Origin: a virus
DNA: 64,000 nt
Reading direction: 5' to 3' (one strand)
IMG/VR virus record: IMGVR_UViG_3300025889_000107
Span: 1 to 64,000 of that record
Shown here piece after piece: positions 14,291-22,197 of the stretch; within the stretch, counting starts at the first letter, position 1, and each line of letters opens with the position of its first letter. Position numbers and translations under genes: made by a program. The notes beneath the pieces are model-generated. The model was not told the DNA's origin. It was given only the letters and a program-made list of their open reading frames with translations, and searched no databases.

Positions 14291-14432
14291 CAAAAGAACC
14301 CTGCTTTTTGGGCAGGGTCATGTGACAGTTTTTGAAGTGTCTCAGTGCCTCCTTTCGAGAACGCATTGCCTGAGGTTTCAGTTTTCGTTTCTGCTCCTTC
14401 TTGGAGTGATGGTATCTATTTGGGACTTGCAT
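14286..14432 (-). CDS. 48-aa very basic protein
   Basis: Reads MQVPNRYHHSKKEQKRKLKP, then QAMRSRKEALRHFKNCHM and ends KKQGSFV. About 16 of 48 residues are Lys or Arg. The high charge suggests binding of DNA or RNA. It lies downstream of gp46. Its last codons form the terminator hairpin, and its stop codon is part of the next -10 box. The ribosome site is weak, so coding is likely but not certain. Confidence 0.5.
   Translation of the reverse strand: MQVPNRYHHSKKEQKRKLKPQAMRSRKEALRHFKNCHMTLPKKQGSFV
14292..14318 (-). terminator. Rho-independent terminator after gp46 operon
   Basis: ACCCTGC-CCAAAAA-GCAGGGT followed by TCTTTT on the minus strand, inside the 3' end of the 48-aa gene. Confidence 0.75.
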
Positions 14433-14446
14433 TGTTCTTTGATGTA

Positions 14447-16159
14447 TCAGGACATCATACGTGAAAAACCTTTGACTTTCTCAAACCTTATGACACTTTG
14501 GAATTTGTCATGTAAGTCTGACTTATGAGAGATGACGAATATATTAGCATCCTTTATCACATAACGAATAATTTTTAGGAACTCTTCGGTTCCAAATCCA
14601 TCAAGTGAAGAGTCAAATACTTCGTCCATAATCAACAGGTTAGTGTTTACGGAATTTTTGAGTCTCGCAACTTCTCTCCAAGTGAAGAGTAGAGCCAAAT
14701 CTACACGCATTTTTTCACCTTCACTAAAAGAACTATAAGAAAAGTTTTCGTGAATAGGTGACTCAATGGTTTCACCGAACTCCTCATCAAGTTTAAAGTT
14801 GATGTAGAAGTCCATCATTTGAAGATAACGATTAACCTGCTGATTGATGAATGGAAGATACTTCTTGATGATTTTTGTTTTTACGCCATCGTCCCGAAGA
14901 AGGGAATAGGCAAAATCGTAATGAACGATTTCTTGTTTTTTGTCTGAAAGATATTCAATTGTCTTTTGGAGATTGTCTTTAAACTGCTCTAATTTCTCAT
15001 TCTCAGTATTTCTGTTTTGTAAGTTATTGGTAATAGTTTGAATTTCATGTTCAAGATCTCTGATTTGTCTCTGGTTGAGGGAAATCCTAGTATTGTTTTG
15101 AGAAATGCCATGCGTTAGTTTTGTAATCTCCTTAGATAAGGTATTGAATTGACGCTCTCGTTCCTGTTCGAACTTAATTGTTTCTTCAAGATCTTCATAA
15201 CCTTTCTTGAGTTCCTTTGCTTTATTTTGAGCGTCACTAATTCTATTTACACGAAACTCTTCTTTGATGTCTTGTGTACAGGTAGGGCAGACCGTATTTT
15301 CTGTAAAGAACTTATGCTCTTTGGTAATGGTCGCAACCTTTTGTGAGATTTTGCCTTTAAGATTGTTTAGTTTTGATAACTTCCCACGAGCACCAATAAC
15401 TTCTTCCTGTTCTTTTGTAAATTTATGAATATCTTCTTCTATGACAGCATTATCTCTCATATAAACTTCGACTTCACTATCTAACTTAGTGATTTTATCA
15501 CTGTTGGATTTTATATTTGCATTACCACGACTTTCGAGTTCTTCAATAAACTCTTCCTGCATCTTCATCTTATCTTTAAGATTATCTTTCTTAATATCTA
15601 AAGATTTAATTTGCTCTTTCTTTGTGCGAATATTATCTTTAATTAGACTATTCATAGCAGAGAAGATACGAATATCTAACAAGTCTTCAATCACCTCACG
15701 ACGATTGGCAGTCGTTAATTGCATGAAAGGCACAAAGGTGCTACTACCAAGTATAACAATTTGTGTAAATGACTTATAATTTACCTTAAGAATACTCTCC
15801 TCAAGAATGCGTTGATTAGCACGATCATCTGCTTCCTTATGAAGTGGATTACCATTCACCTCAATATCAAAGATATTTGGTTTAATTCCACGACGAACCA
15901 AATAATCACGACTATTCACAGAGAACTCAATCTCCACTAAACAATCCTTCTCATTTGTAGCATTCGCAAGTTGTGGTTTATTAATCTTACGAAATGGTTT
16001 ATTGAATAATACAAATGTAAGTGCATCTAACATCGTAGATTTACCTGCACCATTTGTTCCAATAATCAAATTAGTATGATGTTGTTGGAAGTCAATCTCT
16101 GTAAATTGATTGCCGGAACTTAAAAAGTTCTTATATCTAATCTTTTGAAATGTTATCAT
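14447..16159 (-). CDS. 46: recombination endonuclease subunit gp46 (Rad50-like)
   Basis: A 570-aa SMC/Rad50-type ATPase. Walker A GTNGAGKS at 34-41; coiled-coil arms on both sides of a zinc hook with CPTC near residue 293; ABC signature FSEGEKMRVDLALLF; Walker B LLIMDEVFDSS; and a final VISHK switch. With gp47 it resects DNA ends for recombination-dependent replication and degrades host DNA. Its start overlaps the end of the DUF3110-like gene by 23 bases. Confidence 0.96.
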   Translation of the reverse strand: MITFQKIRYKNFLSSGNQFTEIDFQQHHTNLIIGTNGAGKSTMLDALTFVLFNKPFRKINKPQLANATNEKDCLVEIEFSVNSRDYLVRRGIKPNIFDIEVNGNPLHKEADDRANQRILEESILKVNYKSFTQIVILGSSTFVPFMQLTTANRREVIEDLLDIRIFSAMNSLIKDNIRTKKEQIKSLDIKKDNLKDKMKMQEEFIEELESRGNANIKSNSDKITKLDSEVEVYMRDNAVIEEDIHKFTKEQEEVIGARGKLSKLNNLKGKISQKVATITKEHKFFTENTVCPTCTQDIKEEFRVNRISDAQNKAKELKKGYEDLEETIKFEQERERQFNTLSKEITKLTHGISQNNTRISLNQRQIRDLEHEIQTITNNLQNRNTENEKLEQFKDNLQKTIEYLSDKKQEIVHYDFAYSLLRDDGVKTKIIKKYLPFINQQVNRYLQMMDFYINFKLDEEFGETIESPIHENFSYSSFSEGEKMRVDLALLFTWREVARLKNSVNTNLLIMDEVFDSSLDGFGTEEFLKIIRYVIKDANIFVISHKSDLHDKFQSVIRFEKVKGFSRMMS

Positions 16160-16412
16160 TCTTAGGAGGGATCACAATGTCATTAGGTGTAATAATCGTA
16201 TACTTGTATGAATAATGTTTACAAGTTTTTATAGCAAGGTCATCATCAACTTCTACAATATCCATATCAGCATCTTCTTCGTCATATAGCATCATAGCAT
16301 ATCTTTCGGCATCATCTTCTTCCTCAAACAAAAATAACACTTTATGTCCATACTTATCCTGGACAGCATAAGCACCGTCATCTTTACCATCTTTGAGAGT
16401 TAGAAGATACAT
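16137..16412 (-). CDS. DUF3110-like acidic protein
   Basis: A 91-aa acidic protein. MYLLTLKDGKDDGAYAVQDK, VLFLFEEEDDAERYAMML and the later VEVDDDLAIKTCKH match the DUF3110 pattern, a family common in cyanobacteria. This supports a cyanobacterial-host link. It is placed between gp47 and gp46 with overlaps or no gap, so it is made with the Mre11-Rad50-like complex. A partner role there is a guess. Confidence 0.75.
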   Translation of the reverse strand: MYLLTLKDGKDDGAYAVQDKYGHKVLFLFEEEDDAERYAMMLYDEEDADMDIVEVDDDLAIKTCKHYSYKYTIITPNDIVIPPKNDNISKD

Positions 16413-17447
16413 TTACTCCACTTCGCAAGCCTGACTATACAAATCTTGGAAGATACCTTTGATAATATTTTTATCAAGATCAAATTCAGACTCTTCAATA
16501 TATCGATTTAGAATTGAAAGTGTATTCTCTTCTTCGTCAATATCAAATTCTTCAGACTCTTGAATTTCAAAGTTCTCAATTATTTTTAAATCATGAACTC
16601 CAACAGTATAAAGTTTATCAATAAACTTTTCAAAATCTTTGGGTTTTGTTTTTTTGCGGACAATAACCTTTACAATTTTGTTTTCATATTCAGTTGCATT
16701 GAAGAGTTTGTGATTGGTGTCTTCGTAATAGATGTTATAAAATAATTTATAAGGATTATTAACTGGAGTATGAGTGAGGGTTTCCGTATCAAAGATATGA
16801 AATCCTCTCGTATCATTTACATCATTCCAATACATCTCATAAGGATTTCCTAAGTAGAAGATTTTTCCGTTGTCGGATCGAGTGTGATAGTGTCCCGAGA
16901 ATACCTTTTCGAACTTCTCAAATAATTTGCAGTCCATACCGTCTTCCATGACGTGGCCACGATGAGCTCTGAATCCGTTGAGCTCAAGGTGCCCCATCGC
17001 ACATATGCTAGATGTATTTTTAATAGATTTGACAGTATTCTCAAAGTTTTCTGCATTGATCCAAGGTATAAACAGTATTTTTAATTTATCTAATGCAATC
17101 TCTGATACTTCACTATATGTCTTTATATTATTATAAGTCTGTAGAAGAAGTTCTGGAGAGTTTACATTATTAGTATTCTTATAGTAACAATCATGATTAC
17201 CAATAATCATATGAACATTACAATTTTTGAGTCTGTCAAATACAACTCTCTTTGACCACTCAAGACTTTGATAATCAATTGACTTACGACTATCAAAGGC
17301 ATCACCCATATGAATAACAGTATCAATTCCTTCTGCTTCTAAAGTAGGAAAGAATACATCATCATAGAACTTCTCAAAATGATCATGCAGGTGCTTAGAT
17401 CCTTTGCGGGCACCGAAATGACTGTCCGTTATAATGGCGACCTTCAT
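16413..17447 (-). CDS. 47: recombination endonuclease subunit gp47 (Mre11-like)
   Basis: A 344-aa metallophosphoesterase. Motifs: IITDSHFGAR, VIHMGDAFDSR, MIIGNHDCYY and FSGHYHTRS, which bind the two metal ions. The C-terminal 100 residues form the region that binds gp46. It acts as the nuclease of the gp46/47 complex. The start overlaps the stop of the HNH gene upstream (ATGA), so the endonuclease gene and gp47 are coupled. Confidence 0.96.
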   Translation of the reverse strand: MKVAIITDSHFGARKGSKHLHDHFEKFYDDVFFPTLEAEGIDTVIHMGDAFDSRKSIDYQSLEWSKRVVFDRLKNCNVHMIIGNHDCYYKNTNNVNSPELLLQTYNNIKTYSEVSEIALDKLKILFIPWINAENFENTVKSIKNTSSICAMGHLELNGFRAHRGHVMEDGMDCKLFEKFEKVFSGHYHTRSDNGKIFYLGNPYEMYWNDVNDTRGFHIFDTETLTHTPVNNPYKLFYNIYYEDTNHKLFNATEYENKIVKVIVRKKTKPKDFEKFIDKLYTVGVHDLKIIENFEIQESEEFDIDEEENTLSILNRYIEESEFDLDKNIIKGIFQDLYSQACEVE

Positions 17448-17899
17448 AGCAATTTGTTACTCTTACGAATATTTTCAGTAGCAGTCAAAATCTGCAGATT
17501 ATCGGGGTGGTGTTTACCTCCCTTGGATATCGGGTGTATATGATCAACGTGGTGTTGAACACCTGTTTCCTCCGTAAGTTTAGCACACTCTTTGTAGATG
17601 GTCAATATCCTTTCATGCTCTTCCTGAGTTAATACAGCAGCATCACCAAACTTTTTTGCCCTATATCTGTAAGTTTTATTATTTACCTTCTCCTTTGTTC
17701 TGTAAGGAGCCATCAACTCTTTATTATTGAGTTTCTTAATACCCTCTTCTTTTACACACTTAACACACCCATAAGTAGAAACATATTTTTCATATGTGCC
17801 GCATTTTTTGCAAGGGGTTCCTGAGGTATATGTTTTATCCCCGTTTGCCTTTGCCTTATTTCTATTCTGTTGGGAGATTGCGGGATGTTGATTCGCCAT
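17444..17899 (-). CDS. HNH endonuclease between gp55 and gp47
   Basis: A 151-aa protein. Two Cys pairs near residues 30-50 (CKKCGTY and YGCVKC) form a likely zinc knuckle. The C-terminal HNH motif reads HHVDHIHPISKGGKHHPDNL, then QILTATENIRKSNK. It is likely a homing endonuclease placed between two core genes. It has its own promoter region and overlaps gp47 by 4 bases. Confidence 0.88.
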   Translation of the reverse strand: MANQHPAISQQNRNKAKANGDKTYTSGTPCKKCGTYEKYVSTYGCVKCVKEEGIKKLNNKELMAPYRTKEKVNNKTYRYRAKKFGDAAVLTQEEHERILTIYKECAKLTEETGVQHHVDHIHPISKGGKHHPDNLQILTATENIRKSNKLL

Positions 17900-17900
17900 A

Positions 17901-17940
17901 GAGCACCATAGTATTATAGTTATTTATACACTATGGAGCA
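17901..17940. repeat. interrupted palindrome with two promoter boxes
   Basis: CCATAGT at 17906-17912 and ACTATGG at 17930-17936 are exact inverted copies. GAGCAC follows or precedes each arm as a direct repeat. The centre holds both promoter boxes for the HNH gene. Confidence 0.7.
17913..17928 (-). promoter_or_regulatory. late promoter plus TATAAT box before HNH gene
   Basis: TATAAATA at 17928-17921 and TATAAT at 17918-17913 on the minus strand. The late box is 22 bases before the HNH start. Confidence 0.55.
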
Positions 17941-17942
17941 CT

Positions 17943-18467
17943 TCATCGGTTTTTATATTGAATTGCATCTTTAATTGAATTATACTCTGAACTATGCCCA
18001 GAAAGCAAGCTATCGTCAATAACCATTACTTCATCAAATCCAGTCTTCTCAATAATCTTAGTCTTAATTTCCAATTGCTTCTTCTCCTTCTGAATACGTC
18101 TCAGGAAGGCATAATGAATAATCTGAGTAAAGTATGCAAAAGGGTTCTTAGACCTTTCTGGGTCGAAATTATGAATGTACTGGACGCAATTTTCTATCCC
18201 ATCAGAAATCATATCTTCACGGAACATGTAGTTCACAAAGTTGGGTTTATATGAGAGGTGTGTCGCAATCTTAAGAAAACACTCACCAAGATAATCTGGA
18301 ATACGTGGTTTACCTTCCCATTTTTTTCCTCTTTCCTGTTTCGGAAACTCAGTGAGGTCTTTATTGAAAGTCTTCATGTATGATTTTTCTACCTTAGTTC
18401 GATAGACAATCATTGCCTCCAATAACTCTTTATTGTTTACATAATGTTCTGATTTCTTCTTGGGCAT
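17943..18467 (-). CDS. 55: late-transcription sigma factor gp55
   Basis: A 174-aa protein. YVNNKELLEAMIVYRTKV near the N-terminus, MISDGIENCVQYIHNFD and NPFAYFTQIIHYAFLRRIQK match the T4 gp55 core, which is related to sigma region 2. It directs host RNA polymerase to TATAAATA late promoters together with the gp45 clamp. Many such boxes occur in this window. It has its own strong sigma70-like promoter. Confidence 0.95.
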   Translation of the reverse strand: MPKKKSEHYVNNKELLEAMIVYRTKVEKSYMKTFNKDLTEFPKQERGKKWEGKPRIPDYLGECFLKIATHLSYKPNFVNYMFREDMISDGIENCVQYIHNFDPERSKNPFAYFTQIIHYAFLRRIQKEKKQLEIKTKIIEKTGFDEVMVIDDSLLSGHSSEYNSIKDAIQYKNR

Positions 18468-18500
18468 AATTCATTACTCTTTAAAGTATAAGTTGTTCTA

Positions 18501-18530
18501 ATTATACCACACTTCACAAGGGCTTGACAA
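18501..18530 (-). promoter_or_regulatory. strong sigma70-like promoter for gp55
   Basis: TATAAT at 18506-18501 and TTGTCA at 18530-18525 on the minus strand with an 18-base spacer. This is among the best host-type promoters in the window. It lies in the 112-base gap after the LSm-like gene. Confidence 0.7.
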
Positions 18531-18579
18531 GATGTTGAATTGTATGTAGACTACCTTTGTTAGGGTTGAAGAGGAGGAC

Positions 18580-19017
18580 TTAGCTTTCTTTAGTATCTTC
18601 AAGTTTAAAAATATTCTCTAGAGTTTTTCTTGCTTCTTCTACCGTTGATAAGTATCCCATCTTTCTAGACGGAATAATTTTACCTGAAGGTTTTTCATTA
18701 GAGGACGATTGAGGTTTATAAACGTCTATATCATCTTCATCTTCAAGATAGTTAGTATATATCTCAATCATTCTTTCATCATGAGTTTCTGTCATAGTAA
18801 GAATTTTATCAGGTCTTACAATAAAGAAATCATCAGATGCTAATTCCATCCATGATTTAACTTTAACATGCATTCCATTTTGAGAGTGTAGAAGTTTCAT
18901 TGTGATTGGATTCTGCATCACAATCAAAGGATCACCATCATTCTCATCAATAGAAATAAGTGATAATACTTCTTCACCAGATACTAGTTTTATGATTGCG
19001 TAAAATTCATCTCCCAT
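18580..19017 (-). CDS. LSm/Hfq-like protein with C-terminal tail, paralogue D
   Basis: A 145-aa protein. FYAIIKLVSGEEVLSLISI, QNPITMKLL, VKSWMEL and VRPDKILTMTE follow the same order as the three copies at 0.8-6.6 kb. About 45 extra residues form a polar tail with a final helix (VEEARKTLENIFKLE). The Sm-like fold is inferred. It starts at the stop of uvsW, so it is translated with the helicase. Confidence 0.65.
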   Translation of the reverse strand: MGDEFYAIIKLVSGEEVLSLISIDENDGDPLIVMQNPITMKLLHSQNGMHVKVKSWMELASDDFFIVRPDKILTMTETHDERMIEIYTNYLEDEDDIDVYKPQSSSNEKPSGKIIPSRKMGYLSTVEEARKTLENIFKLEDTKES

Positions 19018-20480
19018 TAGTTCTTTAGCGGTATGTTTACAATATCGTAATTAAAATTCTCTTCGTTATAAACTTTAATTCTTTCGATTAGATGATTAAG
19101 GGTATAGTTCCTCCTGGATTTGTAGGATATGTCGTCAGCAATGTCATAGAGAGTTGCCTTGGTCTTGTTATTACCTTTCCTAAGCACCCTTCCAATAGAT
19201 TGGAGATTCCGAATTCTAGATTTGGATGGAGAAGCAAAAATGACATTGTGGAGATTTTTGATATTAATTCCTGTACTGAATGTTCCGTATGATGCAACAA
19301 TAATCGCATTATTTTCTTTTTCAGTAATCTCCCTTACTTGTTCTCGATCCTTTGTATCTACTCCACCATGGACAAAAAATACTTGTCTTTCATCAACCGT
19401 ATTATTATTTATCATGTGATATAGTGGTTCACCATGACCTTCAACTCTTGCAAAAAGAACTAGAGTATTTCCTTTAAGATCTAGTGCAAGATTTCTTATG
19501 AACTTATTTCTACGTTCATGATTGATAATATACTGAACTTCTTCTTCAAAGTTTTCAAACTTATGTGCTGGGTGCTTCAGTAGAAGTACATTGATATCCA
19601 GTTTAGCAACATGACCCTTCGCCATTAACTCTTCGGTACGAATGATTTTGTACGAAGCACCAAACAATCCCTCAAGAACCCATTTATGAGTTTGTGTTCC
19701 ATCAAGTGTTCCAGTAAAACCAAAACGATATTTTGCATCAGCAAGTTTAGACATTATAGATATTAATGACTTTGATTTAAACTGGTGTGCTTCGTCTCCG
19801 ATAACTACATTAAATCGTTCAAAATATTTGCGGGGAAGTTTGTAGATAGACTGCCAGGTAGTGATGATAACTTGAGAATCTGTTTCTCTCTCCTTCCCCG
19901 CATAGATCTTGTGACAATATGAACCTACATCCCAACCATAGTCTGCAAAGTCTTTATACATCTGCTCTACTAGCGAAGTCGTCGGAACGACTATCAGAAT
20001 ATTTTGTTTCTTCTCAACGTAATATCTCACAAGAGAATATATCATCAGAGACTTTCCAGAAGCAGTTGGGGATATCAACAACTTTCTATTATGTTTTAAA
20101 GCGTCGTATACTCCCTCAACTTGGTAATCTCTCGGAGAATACTTGCAAATAGCATTCATATAATCTTTTACACCTTCCTTTGAAATAAAATTATTCGTCT
20201 CAAAAGGAAGACCATAATACTTATTATCTACAAACTCATAAGTGTATTTGTGATCATCACAAAACTTTGTAACCTTATCTAATAACCCAACATATATCTC
20301 TCCGGTTTGGGTATTAAATAATCTTATCTTTCCATCCCAGTATTTACTACGATACGAGGACATAAACTTTGCACCAGGAACCTCAAAGGTAAACTGGTCT
20401 GATAATTCGTAGTATACATGAGGTTCTGCCTTAACCTGTAAATATACTTCATTCTTTTTTGATATAATCAAATGAGACAT
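19017..20480 (-). CDS. uvsW: UvsW helicase
   Basis: A 487-aa superfamily 2 helicase. The N-terminal domain (RSKYWDGKIRLFNTQTGEIY) matches the UvsW DNA-binding region. Walker A is ISPTASGKSLM, DEAH box VVIGDEAHQF, and later motifs FGFTGTLDGT and QSIGRVLRKG. UvsW unwinds recombination intermediates and R-loops, and helps switch from origin to recombination-dependent replication. A CTAAATA box lies 23 bases upstream. Confidence 0.96.
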   Translation of the reverse strand: MSHLIISKKNEVYLQVKAEPHVYYELSDQFTFEVPGAKFMSSYRSKYWDGKIRLFNTQTGEIYVGLLDKVTKFCDDHKYTYEFVDNKYYGLPFETNNFISKEGVKDYMNAICKYSPRDYQVEGVYDALKHNRKLLISPTASGKSLMIYSLVRYYVEKKQNILIVVPTTSLVEQMYKDFADYGWDVGSYCHKIYAGKERETDSQVIITTWQSIYKLPRKYFERFNVVIGDEAHQFKSKSLISIMSKLADAKYRFGFTGTLDGTQTHKWVLEGLFGASYKIIRTEELMAKGHVAKLDINVLLLKHPAHKFENFEEEVQYIINHERRNKFIRNLALDLKGNTLVLFARVEGHGEPLYHMINNNTVDERQVFFVHGGVDTKDREQVREITEKENNAIIVASYGTFSTGINIKNLHNVIFASPSKSRIRNLQSIGRVLRKGNNKTKATLYDIADDISYKSRRNYTLNHLIERIKVYNEENFNYDIVNIPLKN

Positions 20481-20502
20481 AACTCATAGGTTCACCTATA
20501 AG

Positions 20503-20509
20503 TATTTAG
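20503..20509 (-). promoter_or_regulatory. late-like CTAAATA box before uvsW
   Basis: CTAAATA on the minus strand, 22 bases before the uvsW start and overlapping the stop of the 60-aa gene. Confidence 0.45.
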
Positions 20510-20688
20510 TTCATGTTGTCAAACTGATGTTCTAAAATAAGTCGATAGAAATTATCTCTCATCGCAATTAAGTTCTCTTGTTCTTCAGGATCTCCACCAG
20601 ACCATTTTTGAACTGCCTGTCGAAGACCTTCATGAATAAGTCTAATTCCTCTGATATTTAATTCGATAGAGTAATATTCATCGTCCAT
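20506..20688 (-). CDS. small conserved hypothetical protein
   Basis: A 60-aa mostly helical protein: LNIRGIRLIHEGLRQAVQKW, then DPEEQENLIAMRDNFYRLIL. The start touches the uvsY stop. Its fixed place between uvsY and uvsW hints at a recombination role, which I cannot confirm. Confidence 0.65.
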   Translation of the reverse strand: MDDEYYSIELNIRGIRLIHEGLRQAVQKWSGGDPEEQENLIAMRDNFYRLILEHQFDNMN

Positions 20689-21119
20689 TAGTTAAAACCT
20701 GCTTGGAATTTGTGCCAATCGATTGAGTTCTTAATTTGAAAAGTTCTATTCGAAACTGTCTTAATAATTTCTTCTAAGAACTTGAGCATTACATCATAAT
20801 AACGAACTTTGAGGTCAATAGTATTTAACTTCTCATCGGCATCCATATACCTCTGTAGTGCTTCTTTATCTCTAACCTTATAGGGAAATGGTTCTTCGGC
20901 ATAAACCTCTGCTGTTGCCTTTCCTGTGTAATAGTTGTATCTTTCCAATCTTACTCGATTATAAGTTCCTCTTGCTTTCTCTCTCAAAAGAGTGATGGTA
21001 TTATATAAAGTATAATATTTCGAATGAAGTTGTGGAATTTTCAAACTTTCGTCGTGGAGGTTGTCGGGGTCAATCTGGGAATCTTTTTCCCACATCTCCT
21101 GAATTTGGTCAAGATTCAT
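20688..21119 (-). CDS. uvsY: recombination mediator UvsY
   Basis: A 143-aa helical protein. It begins MNLDQIQEMWEKDSQIDPDN and has RLERYNYYTGKA and DLKVRYYDVMLKFLEEIIK, the pattern of T4 UvsY. UvsY helps load the UvsX recombinase on gp32-covered DNA. UvsX and gp32 are not in the window. The ATG overlaps the stop of a GIY-YIG endonuclease gene (ATGA). Confidence 0.93.
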   Translation of the reverse strand: MNLDQIQEMWEKDSQIDPDNLHDESLKIPQLHSKYYTLYNTITLLREKARGTYNRVRLERYNYYTGKATAEVYAEEPFPYKVRDKEALQRYMDADEKLNTIDLKVRYYDVMLKFLEEIIKTVSNRTFQIKNSIDWHKFQAGFN

Positions 21120-21589
21120 ATGTATCTGCCGAGTGTATCTCTTTCTCGTTTATCTTTTTTATGTGCTTTACTTAAGGCATCTCTATGCTCTTTCGTAAAT
21201 TTTTTACCCTTTTTAGCATCGCTAATTTTTCTGCCGATTGCTTCTAAATCCTTTCTATTCTTAGCATAGGTATTTCCTTTCATTCTTTCCGAAATACCTT
21301 TTCTATTCTCTTCTGAGTTTACCCGCCCAGTTGCCCCTTCACCACCATCAGTCATATTTCTCAATATACCGGTGCCTAAATCTTTTCTACCATATTCAGC
21401 AATTAAACGCATTTCTTCTGCGAATGCCTCTGATTCTGATAGATTCTCTTTTAAGATTTTAATCCTATCGTTTTCTGGAGGGGAGAATCTGTGGTTGTAG
21501 TGTTTATATGCTCTATTACCTTTCCCCTTGCCGATATAATAAGGAGTTCCATCTTCTCTTAAGTAAGCGTAAGTGTAATATGTATTCAT
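21116..21589 (-). CDS. GIY-YIG homing endonuclease
   Basis: A 157-aa protein. The catalytic start reads YYTYAYLREDGTPYYIGKGK, followed by E57 in the AFAEEM region. Two NUMOD3-like DNA-binding repeats follow: SEENRKGISERMKGN and ISDAKKGKKFTKEHRDALS. It is inserted just before uvsY and shares four bases with it, so uvsY translation may depend on it. Confidence 0.9.
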   Translation of the reverse strand: MNTYYTYAYLREDGTPYYIGKGKGNRAYKHYNHRFSPPENDRIKILKENLSESEAFAEEMRLIAEYGRKDLGTGILRNMTDGGEGATGRVNSEENRKGISERMKGNTYAKNRKDLEAIGRKISDAKKGKKFTKEHRDALSKAHKKDKRERDTLGRYI

Positions 21590-21627
21590 AGTTGTATTAT
21601 ATCATTAAACTATCTGAAAGGCAACTA

Positions 21628-22176
21628 CTATAAGGGTGTTCTGTTATCAGCAGCTAAGACATTGTAGATAGTATACTTGAAAGTGACCTCTGCTGTAAAG
21701 TAGCTGATGTCAGTATCACTTGCCTCAAAATCTAAGGAGGTCAAATATGTTGGAAATAAATCTCTAAACTTTACAATAGCAACATCTCTGAAATTGCTAT
21801 TTAAAATATGAAGACTTCCATCACTGAACTGTTCTTTTAAATCTCTAACCCCATCATCATTTGTAATTAAATCTTTAAATTGTTGAGTTGTTTCTGGAAA
21901 TCCTAATCCAGTCAACCAATTATGAACTGCCATATAATTTTCCATATTCTCATCAACTAAAAATCTTAAGGAGAAATCTCCGTAAGATAATCTATCACCA
22001 GGAACATCTAAATCCTTAAGATACGTTGGTTGAATTGCAGAACCTAAACTAATTTCTGGTATTCTTGCTGAATTGCAGAAAAAAGGAATTTTGGGATTTT
22101 TTGATAGTGTAAACTTAAAACCAACCGGAGATAGAAAGTTTCTATTGTTTATTTGGTTGGGAAAATTGCAGGACAT
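21628..22176 (-). CDS. tail-tube-fold virion protein, gp3-like candidate
   Basis: A 182-aa protein. The order SPVGFKFTLSKNPKIPFFCN, ARIPEISLGSAIQPT, VPGDRLSYGDFSLRFLVDE and a helix with YMAVHNWL parallels the gp19 tube protein at 28 kb. In cyanophages the slot between gp23 and uvsY usually holds gp3, the tail-tube terminator; assignment to gp3 is by position only. A gp54-like role is another option. A CTAAATA late box lies 15 bases upstream. Confidence 0.6.
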   Translation of the reverse strand: MSCNFPNQINNRNFLSPVGFKFTLSKNPKIPFFCNSARIPEISLGSAIQPTYLKDLDVPGDRLSYGDFSLRFLVDENMENYMAVHNWLTGLGFPETTQQFKDLITNDDGVRDLKEQFSDGSLHILNSNFRDVAIVKFRDLFPTYLTSLDFEASDTDISYFTAEVTFKYTIYNVLAADNRTPL

Positions 22177-22190
22177 TTTTATTTTTTAAT

Positions 22191-22197
22191 TATTTAG
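22191..22197 (-). promoter_or_regulatory. late-like CTAAATA box
   Basis: CTAAATA on the minus strand 14 bases before the tube-fold gene, overlapping the stop of the HNH gene. Confidence 0.45.

Noticed and set aside
12206-19419. Several plus-strand frames of 60-150 codons in the recombination region
   Set aside because: They lie opposite clear core genes (VWA, gp46, gp47, gp55, uvsW) and have low-complexity translations.
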